A DNA stretch of 64,000 nt. It comes from Brevundimonas variabilis (GTDB taxonomy: Bacteria; Pseudomonadota; Alphaproteobacteria; Caulobacterales; Caulobacteraceae). The stretch is from positions 186,001 to 250,000 of the forward strand of contig NZ_JACHOR010000002.1 in NCBI RefSeq assembly GCF_014199945.1. The letters are read 5' to 3'. Both the position numbers and the translations under genes were made by a program. Every line of letters starts with the position of its first letter. Position 1 is the stretch's first letter. This document shows positions 8,928-18,244 of the stretch, one piece after another. The notes below the pieces were generated by a model that saw only the letters and a program-made list of their open reading frames with translations, did not search any database and was not told the DNA's origin.

Positions 8928-9541
8928 TGTGATCCATAGCGGGCGAGGAAGGTATCCACGGCATCTTCGGCTATCAGGTCTGCCGGACGAGCGACGTGAA
9001 CGTCATCGCCGGTCACGAGCGGGACAAAGAACAGTGGGTGTTCGATCATTCCCATCAGTTGTCCCGCAGCCCAGGAGCGTTTGCTGATTTGCAACTCACC
9101 TGCGTCGCAAAGCCGTGACAGGCAGGCGATGAGGGGAGCTCCGAAATCCGACCGACCCTTTTCGAAAAAGCCTTCCGCGACATCCTTGAAACGCGGGCGC
9201 TCAGCCATGACAAGTCGGAAGACGGACCGTACGAAGGGGTCGCCCATGAAGTTTGCATAGGCCAGTGCAAACTGCAGTATCTGCACACGCGCGGGACCTT
9301 CGGCTCCATGAGTGACCTTCGCCATCTCTGCGGCAAAGGCATCGGACGCGGAGACGATCACGGCAGCGAAAAGATCGTCCTTGGACTGGAAGTAGGTGTA
9401 GAGGGTCGCAGTTGAAACGGCGGCCTCGCGCGCGATCGGTTCGATCCGGGTCGCGGCATAGCCTCTGGTCATGAAGTGGCGCCGGGCCTGACGCAGGATT
9501 GCAGCCCGACGGGGGTCGGCATCAAACAAGGTGTCGTTCAT
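8918..9541 (-). CDS. TetR/AcrR family transcriptional regulator
   Basis: A 207-residue repressor-type protein. Residues about 12-60 form the TetR helix-turn-helix (ILRQARRHFMTRGYAATRIEPIAREAAVSTATLYTYFQSKDDLF), followed by an all-helical ligand-binding domain. I use the ATG at 9541 (MNDTLFDADP) rather than the upstream start at 9583. The neighbouring uridine kinase and acyl-CoA ligase give no firm hint of the ligand, although lipid-related TetR regulators near acyl-CoA ligases are common. Confidence 0.85.
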   Translation of the reverse strand: MNDTLFDADPRRAAILRQARRHFMTRGYAATRIEPIAREAAVSTATLYTYFQSKDDLFAAVIVSASDAFAAEMAKVTHGAEGPARVQILQFALAYANFMGDPFVRSVFRLVMAERPRFKDVAEGFFEKGRSDFGAPLIACLSRLCDAGELQISKRSWAAGQLMGMIEHPLFFVPLVTGDDVHVARPADLIAEDAVDTFLARYGSHQG

Positions 9542-9631
9542 TCCGTGATGCAGTAGGGTCGTGGATATCGTTGTTCTGAACACGCATGTGCGTTTCGGCC
9601 CTGTTCTGCAAGTCGCGGGCCATCAAAAGGC

Positions 9632-10279
9632 TCAGTGCGTCAAGAATCGAGCGAGCAAGGGGTGAGCGAGGACAGGTGCGGCGAGACGCACGACAGCCTG
9701 GGGATCTTCCAGCCGAACTGCAGCCGTCGTGTCGGCAATGATGAAGTCTGCATGCGTTCGCGAAGGCTCGGTAAGCCGAACATGACCCGGGCGGACGGTT
9801 GCCAGATACTGTGCCACTACTGAATCGGCCGTCCGTCCCCGCTCGGTCTGGTCTCTCAGCAGCCGTCGGATGAAGCGGATGTCGGCAGGTGTGTCCACGA
9901 AGACCCGAATGTCGAAAAGGGTCGTCATGGCCGGGGTGCACAGGACGTGCGTGCCCTCGACAATAACGACTTCTGCAGCCGGGATGGCTTCTCCTTCGGG
10001 TTCACGACCATGGTGGATGAAAGAGTAGACGGGCGCTGTGACGGGCTTTCCCGCTTTGAGGCGCATCAGATCGGCCATCATGAGATCATGATCACGGGCG
10101 CTGACATCGTCGAAGTCGAAGGTGGCGGCATCGAAGCCGGGGAGGGACGCCGCATCCCTGTAATAGCTGTCCTCGCGCATCAGGACCGCGACATCCCGGG
10201 GGAGGGCAGCCAGCAACGCTTCTGCAAGCGTGCTTTTTCCGGAGCCAGAGCCCCCCGTGATTGCGATGAGAACGGTCAT
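9632..10279 (-). CDS. udk: Uridine kinase family protein
   Basis: A P-loop kinase of 215 residues with Walker A GGSGSGKST at 9-17, EDSYYRD for nucleoside binding, and the VEGTHVLCTP segment corresponding to the uridine kinase VEGI motif. It should phosphorylate uridine (and cytidine) in pyrimidine salvage. The ATG at 10279 (MTVLIAITGG) is chosen because it places the P-loop at the usual distance; the longer frame upstream is noise. It is divergent from the acyl-CoA ligase. Confidence 0.82.
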   Translation of the reverse strand: MTVLIAITGGSGSGKSTLAEALLAALPRDVAVLMREDSYYRDAASLPGFDAATFDFDDVSARDHDLMMADLMRLKAGKPVTAPVYSFIHHGREPEGEAIPAAEVVIVEGTHVLCTPAMTTLFDIRVFVDTPADIRFIRRLLRDQTERGRTADSVVAQYLATVRPGHVRLTEPSRTHADFIIADTTAAVRLEDPQAVVRLAAPVLAHPLLARFLTH

Positions 10280-10460
10280 TGGCCGGCTTGTATCGCTCGC
10301 CGCTGCTCTCGAACAGCCGTCCCGGGCCTTCCGGCGCAGTTCGTGGACGGAAAGCGTGTAAGCCTTACCCGGCGTCACGTTGCACGGGACGGCCGTCGCC
10401 GATAGTTTGCCGTCCAAGCGCTGCTCCCAATGTCGGCGCAAGAATTTCAGGGAACGCGAT

Positions 10461-12107
10461 ATGCACGGACTGATGCAGGACTGGCCGCTGACGGTCGACA
10501 AGATCATCGACCACGCCAGCCAATGGCATCCCACGCGTGAAGTCGTGACGCGATCGGTCGAGGGACCCATCGTACGAACCAACTATGGCGAGATCCATCG
10601 CCGAGCAAAGCGGGTTTCCAACGTCCTGAAAAGCTGGGGTGTGAACACCGGAGACCGTATCGCGACACTCGCATGGAATACGGGCCGCCACATCGAGGCA
10701 TGGTATGGCATCATGGGGATCGGTGCCGTCTGCCACACATTGAATCCGCGGCTTTTCCCCGAGCAACTCGTCTACATCATCAATCACGCCGGTGACCGGG
10801 TCATCTTCGTCGACCTGACGTTCGTGCCACTGCTGCAGGCGATCCTGCCGCACTGCCCGGGGGTCGAGCGGGTCGTCGTCCTGACCGACATCGATCACAT
10901 GCCGGACGTGACGTTGCCAGGCCTGGAGTGTTTCGAGACGCTGCTCGAGCAGGCGTCCGAAGACGTGGTCTGGGGTGACTTCCCGGAACAGACCGCCTGT
11001 GGGCTGTGCTATACGTCTGGCACGACCGGCAATCCCAAGGGTGTGCTGTACTCGCACCGGTCCAACTTCCTGCACACGCTGATCACGATGCAGGCCACGG
11101 TAATGGCGGCAACGCCGAATGATGTGATCCTGCCGGTTGTGCCCATGTTCCATGCCAACGCCTGGGGCCTCGCCTTCACGGGGCCGGCAGCGGGGGTCAA
11201 GTTGGTCATGCCGGGTGCGCGCATGGATGGTGCGGCCATTTATGAGCTGCTGGAAACCGAGGGCGTGACGTTCTCGGCAGCGGTTCCGACAGTCTGGCAA
11301 CTGCTGTTTGACCATATGCGGACCCATCACCTGAAGCTGTCGACCCTGAAAAAGGTCCTCATCGGCGGCTCGGCCGTGCCGGAAGCCCTGATCCGCGGGT
11401 TCAACGACGAGTTCGACGTCGAGGTCATCCATGCATGGGGCATGACCGAGACCTCGCCTGTCGGCACCGTCGCAAACATGACGCCCGAGCTGAAAGCGAT
11501 GCCTTACGACGAGCAGATGAAGTGGCGACTGAAGCAGGGAGTCCCGCCGTTGGGCGTCGAGATCAAGCTCAAGAACTATGCGGGTCAGCCCGTCGTTCAC
11601 GACGGCTCGACCTATGGCCGGCTGATGGTCAAGGGACCGACCGTTGCCGGAGCCTATTTCAAGGGCGAAGGTGGCGAAATCCTCGACAACGAGGGCTTCT
11701 TCGATACCGGCGACGTCTCAACGATCGATGACATGGGGTTCATGCAGATCACCGATCGCGCCAAGGACGTCATCAAGTCCGGGGGCGAGTGGATCAGTTC
11801 GATCGAGATCGAGAACATCGCGATGGGCCATCCCAAGGTCGCGCTGGCGGCTGTCATCGGTGCCGCGCATCCCAAATGGGACGAGCGACCGGTGTTGGTC
11901 GTCAAGCTGAAGCCCGATCAGGATCAGGACAAGCAGGAACACCTCGATTTCCTTGTTGGCAAGATCGCGAAATGGTGGATGCCCGATGACGTGGTCTTCG
12001 TGGACGACATTCCGCTGGGCGCGACGGGAAAGATCGACAAGAAGCTCGTCCGTCAGAACCTCAAGGATTACGTCCTTCCCGCGGCGGCTTTGACCGAGCG
12101 GGCCTGA
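10461..12107 (+). CDS. Medium/long-chain fatty acyl-CoA ligase (AlkK/FadD type)
   Basis: A 548-residue ANL-superfamily adenylating enzyme. It carries the P-loop-like [12 protein letters not shown], the A5 motif GMTET ([10 protein letters not shown]), the DTGD motif and the C-terminal hinge and lysine region [10 protein letters not shown]. The opening [15 protein letters not shown] matches the AlkK/medium-chain ligase group, which also contains methylmercaptopropionate-CoA ligases. It activates carboxylic acids to CoA thioesters for beta-oxidation; chain length cannot be read from sequence. The ATG at 10461 follows CAGGGAAC. A DUF1499-like gene starts 3 bp after its stop. Confidence 0.9.
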   Translation: MHGLMQDWPLTVDKIIDHASQWHPTREVVTRSVEGPIVRTNYGEIHRRAKRVSNVLKSWGVNTGDRIATLAWNTGRHIEAWYGIMGIGAVCHTLNPRLFPEQLVYIINHAGDRVIFVDLTFVPLLQAILPHCPGVERVVVLTDIDHMPDVTLPGLECFETLLEQASEDVVWGDFPEQTACGLCYTSGTTGNPKGVLYSHRSNFLHTLITMQATVMAATPNDVILPVVPMFHANAWGLAFTGPAAGVKLVMPGARMDGAAIYELLETEGVTFSAAVPTVWQLLFDHMRTHHLKLSTLKKVLIGGSAVPEALIRGFNDEFDVEVIHAWGMTETSPVGTVANMTPELKAMPYDEQMKWRLKQGVPPLGVEIKLKNYAGQPVVHDGSTYGRLMVKGPTVAGAYFKGEGGEILDNEGFFDTGDVSTIDDMGFMQITDRAKDVIKSGGEWISSIEIENIAMGHPKVALAAVIGAAHPKWDERPVLVVKLKPDQDQDKQEHLDFLVGKIAKWWMPDDVVFVDDIPLGATGKIDKKLVRQNLKDYVLPAAALTERA

Positions 12108-12110
12108 ACG

Positions 12111-12770
12111 GTGGCGGACGGCGCAGACAAGGCGCGCAACGCCGCGGTTGCCGCCCTGGCTGTGTCATGTGCGGCGCCTGTCGTCGTCATAATGTCGGCT
12201 TTTGCCGCCCGGATCGGCTTTCTGCCAGTCGATATGGCCGTCGAGGTGTTCACCCTGCGCGTGGCGCAGTCTGTGGCGTTTGCTGCGCCCGCAGCAGTCG
12301 TGATCGCGCTCTGGATCACGAGACGGCATTGGCGACGTGGAGCGAAATATGCCGTGCCGGCACTCATCGTTTCCTGTCTCTCTCTTGGCGTGTTCCGTTA
12401 CCAGACACTGCAAATGGCCCAATCCGGCCCGCTCGATGTCTCGACCAATGCAATCGATCCGCCCGGAATGAGATTACAGGCTGGCGTGCCGGCGACCTGC
12501 AACGGGCTTGCTGCTGTTGAAACCCAGTTGCTGCCTGAGGCCGCGGCCTGGGCGCTCCAGGAGCAAGGGTTCGCGATCACGGAGGCTGGCCTGTTCGAGG
12601 TGGCGGGGACACGACAGGGGTTCTGGTTCGGGCGCCGTTATGATGCCGTCGTCAGGATCCGCCCGGGGCGCACGGACTTGAGGCTTGCCGCCGCCGGCGA
12701 CCGAAACGATGGAGGGGCCGTCTGTCGTCAGGCTCTCGCGCTTGCAAAGTCCCTTCAGCCCGCTCTGTAG
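12111..12770 (+). CDS. Membrane protein with DUF1499-like domain
   Basis: A 219-residue protein starting at GTG 12111, 3 bp after the acyl-CoA ligase stop, so translationally coupled. It has three hydrophobic segments in the first about 105 residues (SCAAPVVVIMSAFAARIGFL, then AFAAPAAVVIALWI, then AVPALIVSCLSLGVF). The C-terminal domain (about 120-215) resembles DUF1499, with ATCNGLAAVETQ and VVRIRPGRTDLRL. Function is unknown. The gene overlaps the convergent MBL gene by 16 bp. Confidence 0.7.
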   Translation: MADGADKARNAAVAALAVSCAAPVVVIMSAFAARIGFLPVDMAVEVFTLRVAQSVAFAAPAAVVIALWITRRHWRRGAKYAVPALIVSCLSLGVFRYQTLQMAQSGPLDVSTNAIDPPGMRLQAGVPATCNGLAAVETQLLPEAAAWALQEQGFAITEAGLFEVAGTRQGFWFGRRYDAVVRIRPGRTDLRLAAAGDRNDGGAVCRQALALAKSLQPAL

Positions 12771-13645
12771 CGATCGTCCGACGTGACCCGAACCCGGCCC
12801 TCGCGCACAAGCTTGTCGAGATGAGCGCGGACGGACAGGCTCGCGGCCGGCCACAGTCGAGGATCGACGGAGGCATAGAGAACAGGCACGATCGTCGCGA
12901 CCTCTTCATCGCCCGCCATCACGCGTTCCAGAATCTGTGTCTCCCGGGCAAGGCGGTGTGCCCGGTAGGCCGCCAGAAATGGCGCGGGGGCAATGATGGG
13001 CGGCCCGTGGGTCGGCCATAGCGTCCGATAGTCCAGCGCGATGACGGTATCCAGGCTGGCCAGATAGTCGGTCATGTTGCCGTCCGGAGGTGCGACGACG
13101 GTTGTCGACCAGCCCATCACGTGATCACCGCAGAACAGGGCATCCTCATCCATCAGGGCGAACGCCATATGGCTTAAGGAATGACCTGGCGTGAACAGGG
13201 CCTTCATTGTCCAGCCGTCGCCTTCAATCGTCTCACCACCCGACAGGATCACGTCAGGCTGGAAGCGATCGTCTTCGGCCTCATCCAGCGGTCCGGACGC
13301 ATGCACGGGCTGTGCGGGTGGCTTCGCGGCAAGGATCGGCGCACCGACCGCATCGGCAAGAGGGTGGGCAAGCGATGCGTGATCCCGGTGAGTGTGAGTG
13401 ACAAGGATATGGCTGACGGTTCGGCTGTCGACAGCTGACAGGATGGCCGTCAGATGGGCCTCATCCAGGGGGCCCGGATCAATGACCGCAACGCCGGCTC
13501 CGGCATGATCCTGTCCGACGATGAAGGTGGCCGTACCCGTGAAGGTGAAGGGGCCGGGGTTGTTGGCCACAACGCGCTGGATCAGGGGCGACACCTGATC
13601 GCGCCGGCCATACGCAAAATCAAAGTCACGCACAAAGGGGATCAT
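12755..13645 (-). CDS. MBL-fold metallo-hydrolase (LACTB2-like)
   Basis: A 296-residue hydrolase with zinc motif THTHRDH (H84, H86, D88, H89), a second His in FTPGHSLSHMAF, Asp in CGDHVMG and His in PTHGPP. The C-terminal about 70 residues look like the winged-helix tail of LACTB2-type MBL proteins. Relatives include endoribonucleases and thioester hydrolases, so no substrate is assigned. It overlaps the DUF1499-like gene tail to tail by 16 bp. Confidence 0.85.
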   Translation of the reverse strand: MIPFVRDFDFAYGRRDQVSPLIQRVVANNPGPFTFTGTATFIVGQDHAGAGVAVIDPGPLDEAHLTAILSAVDSRTVSHILVTHTHRDHASLAHPLADAVGAPILAAKPPAQPVHASGPLDEAEDDRFQPDVILSGGETIEGDGWTMKALFTPGHSLSHMAFALMDEDALFCGDHVMGWSTTVVAPPDGNMTDYLASLDTVIALDYRTLWPTHGPPIIAPAPFLAAYRAHRLARETQILERVMAGDEEVATIVPVLYASVDPRLWPAASLSVRAHLDKLVREGRVRVTSDDRYRAG

Positions 13646-13723
13646 CTTTGGTCCATTCCGGAGCAGACGTCTCGGCCCGGTCCTTGCCTTAACAAGAGGT
13701 AAATCGTCCGCGGAGAGCGTGTC

Positions 13724-13870
13724 TTGGTCCAGTCCATTGCCTTTGGTGTATCAAAACGGCTCCAGCCTATTGCTGCGGCAGTGCTCTTGCTTATGGCGAC
13801 ACAGATTCTGGCGGCCTCCTGCACACCTGAGCCCGTCCCCTATGCATCGCGCGTGGCGATCGTCCGCTGA
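13724..13870 (+). CDS. Possible small exported protein (48 aa, TTG start)
   Basis: An ORF of 48 residues with an N-terminal hydrophobic segment (IAAAVLLLMATQILAASC) preceded by Lys-Arg, and a short polar tail (TPEPVPYASRVAIVR). The LAASC junction resembles a weak lipobox or signal peptidase site. The TTG at 13724 has GGAGAG about 7 nt upstream, which is the main support; an internal ATG also exists. It lies alone between two minus-strand genes and ends just before the Blh gene's stop. No family is recognised. Confidence 0.4.
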   Translation: MVQSIAFGVSKRLQPIAAAVLLLMATQILAASCTPEPVPYASRVAIVR

Positions 13871-13877
13871 GTTCAGG

Positions 13878-14282
13878 TCAAAGGGGCAGCCTGCTGAGGT
13901 CGTAGCCGGCCTCGGCAGCGGACGCTCGAATAGCCTCTGGCGAGTGTGTGCCTCCCGCCGAGGTCGCTAGGGCCCATGCGGCCGTCGAGCGCATCCCCGA
14001 GCGACAGTACAACAGCGTCGGTTTGCCGTCTGCGAGTTGCTGACCCACAGCCTTGACCTGATCGCTGGCTGGCATGCCCATGATCGGGATATGAACGTAG
14101 TCCATGCCGGCATCGCGGACGGCCCTTTCGACAGCCTGTGATTCTGGCTGGCCTGGGTCCTCGCCATCCGGTCGATTGTTGATGATGCGCGTCAGGCCAA
14201 GCGCTGCAGCGGCCTTGATGTCCTCGGCATCGATCTGGCCTGCCACATAGATTCCGGGAGCAATGCTTCGAAGACGTTCCAT
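13878..14282 (-). CDS. TIGR01244 / Blh-type (DUF442) phosphatase
   Basis: A 134-residue protein of the beta-lactamase hydrolase-like phosphatase family, a PTP-like fold with active-site loop CRSGMRS (C93, R98). The N-terminus (SIAPGIYVAGQIDAEDI) and RIINNRPDGEDPGQP are typical. Family members occur alone or fused to MBL persulfide dioxygenases in sulfide detoxification; here only the phosphatase-like half is present. It begins 2 bp after the secreted-protein gene's stop, forming a two-gene operon. Confidence 0.85.
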   Translation of the reverse strand: MERLRSIAPGIYVAGQIDAEDIKAAAALGLTRIINNRPDGEDPGQPESQAVERAVRDAGMDYVHIPIMGMPASDQVKAVGQQLADGKPTLLYCRSGMRSTAAWALATSAGGTHSPEAIRASAAEAGYDLSRLPL

Positions 14283-14284
14283 GG

Positions 14285-14827
14285 CTATTGCCTGCGTACG
14301 CGGACTGCACGACTGCCGTCGATGGTCAGGAGGAAGCTGCCCAACGCCGCACGGCGCACGCGAACGGGCAGTCCGGCGCGGTTGCGGAAGCGGACCGGCT
14401 CACTGTCGATCTGACGCCAGGTGCTGCCATCGGCCAGGGTGAACGTCCATTTGCCTTCGCCGTACTGACCGGCACGCGTGAGGGTGGTTTCGATCGAATC
14501 GAGCGTATCCGGCTGTGCGCCGCGTTGCAGAAGATCCGGCATGGATGGAAGCTGGAAGCCGAACAACTGGCGCCGGGCCACGCCGACCTGTTCGCGATCA
14601 ATGACGACGACATCGCCTTGTTTCTCCGCCGAATCAAAGGCGGACGCTGCCGCGTCGTAACAGGCCAGCCTTTGGCCGCCGTCCGCAATGGAGCGGCAGT
14701 CGATCAGACGGGTCAGCAGTTCCGGGCGCGCCTGCGCGACCGGCTGCTGCGCCTGTGCGGTGCCGCAGCAGATGACGAGAAGCAGCATGCCTGCGGGAAG
14801 CGAACACATCTGTCGTAAGTGGATCAT
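14285..14827 (-). CDS. Exported hypothetical protein
   Basis: A 180-residue protein with an N-terminal signal peptide (LPAGMLLLVICCGTAQA, cleavage after AQA). The mature part contains LLTRLIDCRSIADGGQRLACYD, a Cys pair about 14 residues apart that often begins small periplasmic proteins in this class. The C-terminal part is rich in beta strands (GKWTFTLADGSTWRQID). Function is unknown. It is upstream of and tightly linked to the Blh phosphatase. The ATG at 14827 gives a canonical signal peptide. Confidence 0.7.
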   Translation of the reverse strand: MIHLRQMCSLPAGMLLLVICCGTAQAQQPVAQARPELLTRLIDCRSIADGGQRLACYDAAASAFDSAEKQGDVVVIDREQVGVARRQLFGFQLPSMPDLLQRGAQPDTLDSIETTLTRAGQYGEGKWTFTLADGSTWRQIDSEPVRFRNRAGLPVRVRRAALGSFLLTIDGSRAVRVRRQ

Positions 14828-15065
14828 GGCCGTGTTTCGTTCTGATCGGGCATCGCAGTGCCCCACCGCACCTTGCCATGCTGGCATCGCCGCGCGCCAG
14901 TGGGCTTTCAAGGGCGAACCAATCGTGACCTGATTGCGACAGTCCCGAGGCCACATCGTTACAGCCATGTAATTGAGATGGCATTCCGCTTCGCAAGGTG
15001 ACTAGAAGAGAGACGGACTGCGACGCTTGTGTGTTTGTCGCGGGGGAAGACCAACAACAAATCCT

Positions 15066-15108
15066 CGGAATCCTGACCTGGAAGGGCAGGAATCCGACAT
15101 CAGGAGAG
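15066..15108 (+). promoter_or_regulatory. Leader hairpin and ribosome binding site of the TonB receptor gene
   Basis: Arms 15066-15075 and 15087-15096 can form a 10-bp stem with a single A-A mismatch and an 11-nt loop. The ribosome binding site CAGGAGAG (15101-15108) follows five bases later and precedes the TTG start at 15114. A hairpin so close to the binding site could affect translation or mRNA stability. No cobalamin riboswitch core was seen in 14828-15113. Confidence 0.45.
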
Positions 15109-15113
15109 TCATC

Positions 15114-18092
15114 TTGAGAACTCACATCAACCGTCAACGGCTGCTGGCCTCGACCATTATCGGTGGCGCCGCGCTGCTCGCGTTCGCAGCCCCGGCAATG
15201 GCCCAGACTGCGCCGCAGGAGCCCGAAGCCACGGTCGACGACATCGTCGTGACCGGTTCGCGCATTCCGCAGGCCAACCTGGTCACCAACAGCCCGATCA
15301 CCCAGGTCACCGCCGAGGACATCGACGTCCAGGGCGTGACCCGCGTCGAGGACCTGGTCAATCAGCTGCCGCAGGCCTTTGCCGCGCAGAACTCCACGGT
15401 CTCCAACGGTGCGTCGGGAACGGCCACGGTCTCGCTGCGTAACCTCGGTTCGGACCGCACCCTGGTGCTGATCGACGGTCGCCGCATGGGCTATGGCTCG
15501 CCGACCGATACCGCAGCCGACCTGAACCAGATCCCCGGCCAGCTGGTCGAGCGTGTCGAGGTTCTGACCGGCGGCGCTTCGGCCGTTTACGGTTCGGACG
15601 CTGTTGCCGGCGTTGTCAACTTCATCATGAAGAAGGACTTCGAGGGCATCCAGATCGACGCCCAGTACGGCTTCTATCAGCACAACAACGACTATGACGG
15701 CCCGGGCAACCTGCGCAACGAGATTGCGCGCCGTGGCCAGACAAACCCCGCCAACTTTGCCCTGCCGGAAGACGATGTTTCGGATGGCGAAAGCCGCGAA
15801 GTCACCCTGACCATGGGTATTTCTTCGCCGGACGGTAAAGGCAATATCCTTGCCTATGCTGGCTATCGGAACAACAACCCGATCCTGCAGCGCGACCGTG
15901 ACTATTCGGCGTGCTCGCTGGGAGCACCTTCAGCTGCTGCCCCCACCACCTACACCTGCGGCGGTTCCGGCACCTCTTTCCCGGGGCAGTTCACGAACTT
16001 TGGCGTGGGCGGCCCCAGCTTTGCCTTCACGGTTGGGCCGAACGGAACGTTCGTTCCATATAGCGCCGCCAACAACGCCTACAACTTTGGCCCGATCAAC
16101 TACTATCAGCGTCCTGACGAGCGTTATACGCTCGGTGCGTTCGGCCGTTATCAGATCAACGACAATGCCGAAGCGTTCGCGCAGCTGATGTTCTCTGATT
16201 ATGAGTCGGTCGCCCAGATCGCCCCGTCGGGAAGCTTCTTCAACAACTCCACGATCAACTGCGACAACCCGTTGCTTTCGGCGCAACAACGTACCGCGAT
16301 TAGCTGTACGCCCGCCCTGATCGCTTCGGGCGGAACCGTTCCGCTCTACATCGGTCGTCGTAACGTTGAAGGCGGCGGACGTCAGGACTCGCTGAACTAC
16401 GAATCATACCGTGCCGTCGTTGGCGTGCGTGGTGCGATCACGGAAGGGTGGAACTACGACGTTGCCGCCCAGTTCTCTCGCGTCCGGCTGTCGGAAACCT
16501 ATCTGAACGACTTCTCGATCACGCGACTGGCTCGCGCCCTTGACGTCATCAATGTCAACGGCGTGCCGACCTGCCGCTCGGTGACCACCGGCGTTGACGC
16601 CGGCTGCGTTCCCTACAACGTGTTCAGCTCGGGCGGTGTCACCCAGGCAGCGCTTGACTACCTGCAGATCCCGCTGGTGCAGACCGGCGACACGACCCAG
16701 CAGGTTGTGACCGCTGCTGTTACCGGCGATCTGGGGGTCTATGGCATTCAGTCGCCATTCACGACCAACGGCATCAAGGTCGCATTCGGTACCGAATACC
16801 GTCGCGATGCCCTTGAGTCGGTGACGGACACCAGCTTCTCGACAGGCGACGGTGCCGGTCAGGGCGGTCCCCGCATTGGTCTGAAGGGTGCCGTGGACGT
16901 CGTCGACATCTTCGGCGAAGTCCAGGTTCCGCTGGCTGACGAGCAGGCCTGGGCCTATTCGGCCTCGGTCGACGCTGCCTATCGCCGGTCGGAATACAAG
17001 AACCTGACGACGGACACGTACAAGTTCGGTGCAGACTATGCGCCGATCGAGGACGTCCGCCTCCGCGCCAGCTACTCGCGCGCTGTCCGGGCTCCGAACG
17101 TCATCGAACTGTTCGCAGCCCAGGGTCTCGGCCTGTTCGACATCGACTTCGACCCTTGCGGTCCGTCGCGGACGGCTACGGCAGCTGAATGCGCCCTGAC
17201 AGGCGTGACGGCGACCCAGTATGGCAGCGCAACACTCGACAGCCCGGCGGGTCAGTACAACCAGTTGACGGGTGGTAACCCGAATGTTGAACCGGAAGAG
17301 TCCGACACGTTCACCTTCGGTGTGGTGTTCACGCCATCGTTCCTGCCGCGTTTCAACATGTCGGTCGACTACTTCGACATCCAGGTTGACGGACTGATTT
17401 CGACCGTTGGTGCAGCCAATACGCTGGACCTCTGCTACAACGACAACGATGCTGCCGCCTGCGATCGCATCAATCGTAACCCCAACAACGGTTCGCTATG
17501 GATCGGGGACACGGCCTTTGTCGAAAACCTGAACATCAACATTGGTGGTCTCAAGACCAGCGGCGTTGACATCAATGCCAACTACAACATCGATCTGGAA
17601 GACCTCGGTCTCGGCTCGTTTGGGTCGGTCGGCCTCGCCTACGTGGCGACCATTCTGGACTCCCTCGAGTCCGACACCGGTACGCAAACGGCCAGCTCGG
17701 TCTACGACTGCACGGGCTACTACGGTTCCGCCCAGTGCGGCATTCCGAACCCCGAGTATCGTCACCGTGCACGTGCAACCTGGTCTACGCCATGGGATGT
17801 GGATGTGTCCGGTACGTGGCGCTACTACTCTGAAGTCGAGTTCGGTTCGAGCTTGACGGGTGGTGTTGCGGGTCGTCTCGACAGCAAGCTGGACGCTCAG
17901 TACTACCTCGACCTCGCCGCAAGCTGGCAGGTCACGGATACCCTCAGCGCCCGCGTCGGGATCAACAACATCCTCGACCGCGATCCGCCGCTTTCGACGA
18001 GCGCGGGTACCGGCGGCAACGGTAATACCTATCCGCAACTCTATGATGCGCTGGGCCGCTACGCCTTCTTCAGCGTTACGGCGAACTTCTAA
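15114..18092 (+). CDS. TonB-dependent outer membrane receptor
   Basis: A 992-residue receptor: signal peptide (residues 1-27, AAPAMA then QTAP), a TonB-box-like DDIVVTGSRI, a plug domain with LRNLGSDRTLVLIDGRR and GGASAVYGSDAVAGVVNFI, and a long beta barrel ending in Phe (FFSVTANF), the usual outer-membrane C-terminus. It imports a substrate with TonB/ExbB/ExbD energy. The large barrel resembles receptors for saccharides or peptides in Caulobacterales, but the ligand is unknown. I use the TTG at 15114 because CAGGAGAG precedes it and it gives a clean signal peptide. A terminator follows. Confidence 0.93.
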   Translation: MRTHINRQRLLASTIIGGAALLAFAAPAMAQTAPQEPEATVDDIVVTGSRIPQANLVTNSPITQVTAEDIDVQGVTRVEDLVNQLPQAFAAQNSTVSNGASGTATVSLRNLGSDRTLVLIDGRRMGYGSPTDTAADLNQIPGQLVERVEVLTGGASAVYGSDAVAGVVNFIMKKDFEGIQIDAQYGFYQHNNDYDGPGNLRNEIARRGQTNPANFALPEDDVSDGESREVTLTMGISSPDGKGNILAYAGYRNNNPILQRDRDYSACSLGAPSAAAPTTYTCGGSGTSFPGQFTNFGVGGPSFAFTVGPNGTFVPYSAANNAYNFGPINYYQRPDERYTLGAFGRYQINDNAEAFAQLMFSDYESVAQIAPSGSFFNNSTINCDNPLLSAQQRTAISCTPALIASGGTVPLYIGRRNVEGGGRQDSLNYESYRAVVGVRGAITEGWNYDVAAQFSRVRLSETYLNDFSITRLARALDVINVNGVPTCRSVTTGVDAGCVPYNVFSSGGVTQAALDYLQIPLVQTGDTTQQVVTAAVTGDLGVYGIQSPFTTNGIKVAFGTEYRRDALESVTDTSFSTGDGAGQGGPRIGLKGAVDVVDIFGEVQVPLADEQAWAYSASVDAAYRRSEYKNLTTDTYKFGADYAPIEDVRLRASYSRAVRAPNVIELFAAQGLGLFDIDFDPCGPSRTATAAECALTGVTATQYGSATLDSPAGQYNQLTGGNPNVEPEESDTFTFGVVFTPSFLPRFNMSVDYFDIQVDGLISTVGAANTLDLCYNDNDAAACDRINRNPNNGSLWIGDTAFVENLNINIGGLKTSGVDINANYNIDLEDLGLGSFGSVGLAYVATILDSLESDTGTQTASSVYDCTGYYGSAQCGIPNPEYRHRARATWSTPWDVDVSGTWRYYSEVEFGSSLTGGVAGRLDSKLDAQYYLDLAASWQVTDTLSARVGINNILDRDPPLSTSAGTGGNGNTYPQLYDALGRYAFFSVTANF

Positions 18093-18120
18093 AAACGCCT
18101 GATCCATCGGGTCGAGCAGG

Positions 18121-18158
18121 AGGGCGGCAGACCAATCGGTTCGCCGCCCTTTCTTTTT
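18121..18158 (+). terminator. Rho-independent terminator of the TonB receptor gene
   Basis: Arms 18121-18128 (AGGGCGGC) and 18143-18150 (GCCGCCCT) form an 8-bp stem with a 14-nt loop, followed by TTCTTTTT. It lies 28 bp after the receptor stop codon. Confidence 0.85.
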
Positions 18159-18244
18159 GTGCCGCAGAAAAACCATCGGCCGTCTTCAAGCGTTTGCGAG
18201 CGGAGGCCCACCGCCAGCATCGTTCAAACGACTCCGGAAATCTC

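Noticed and set aside
10365..11600. 411-codon minus-strand frame opposite the acyl-CoA ligase
   Set aside because: It is a shadow of the ligase frame with no recognisable family features.
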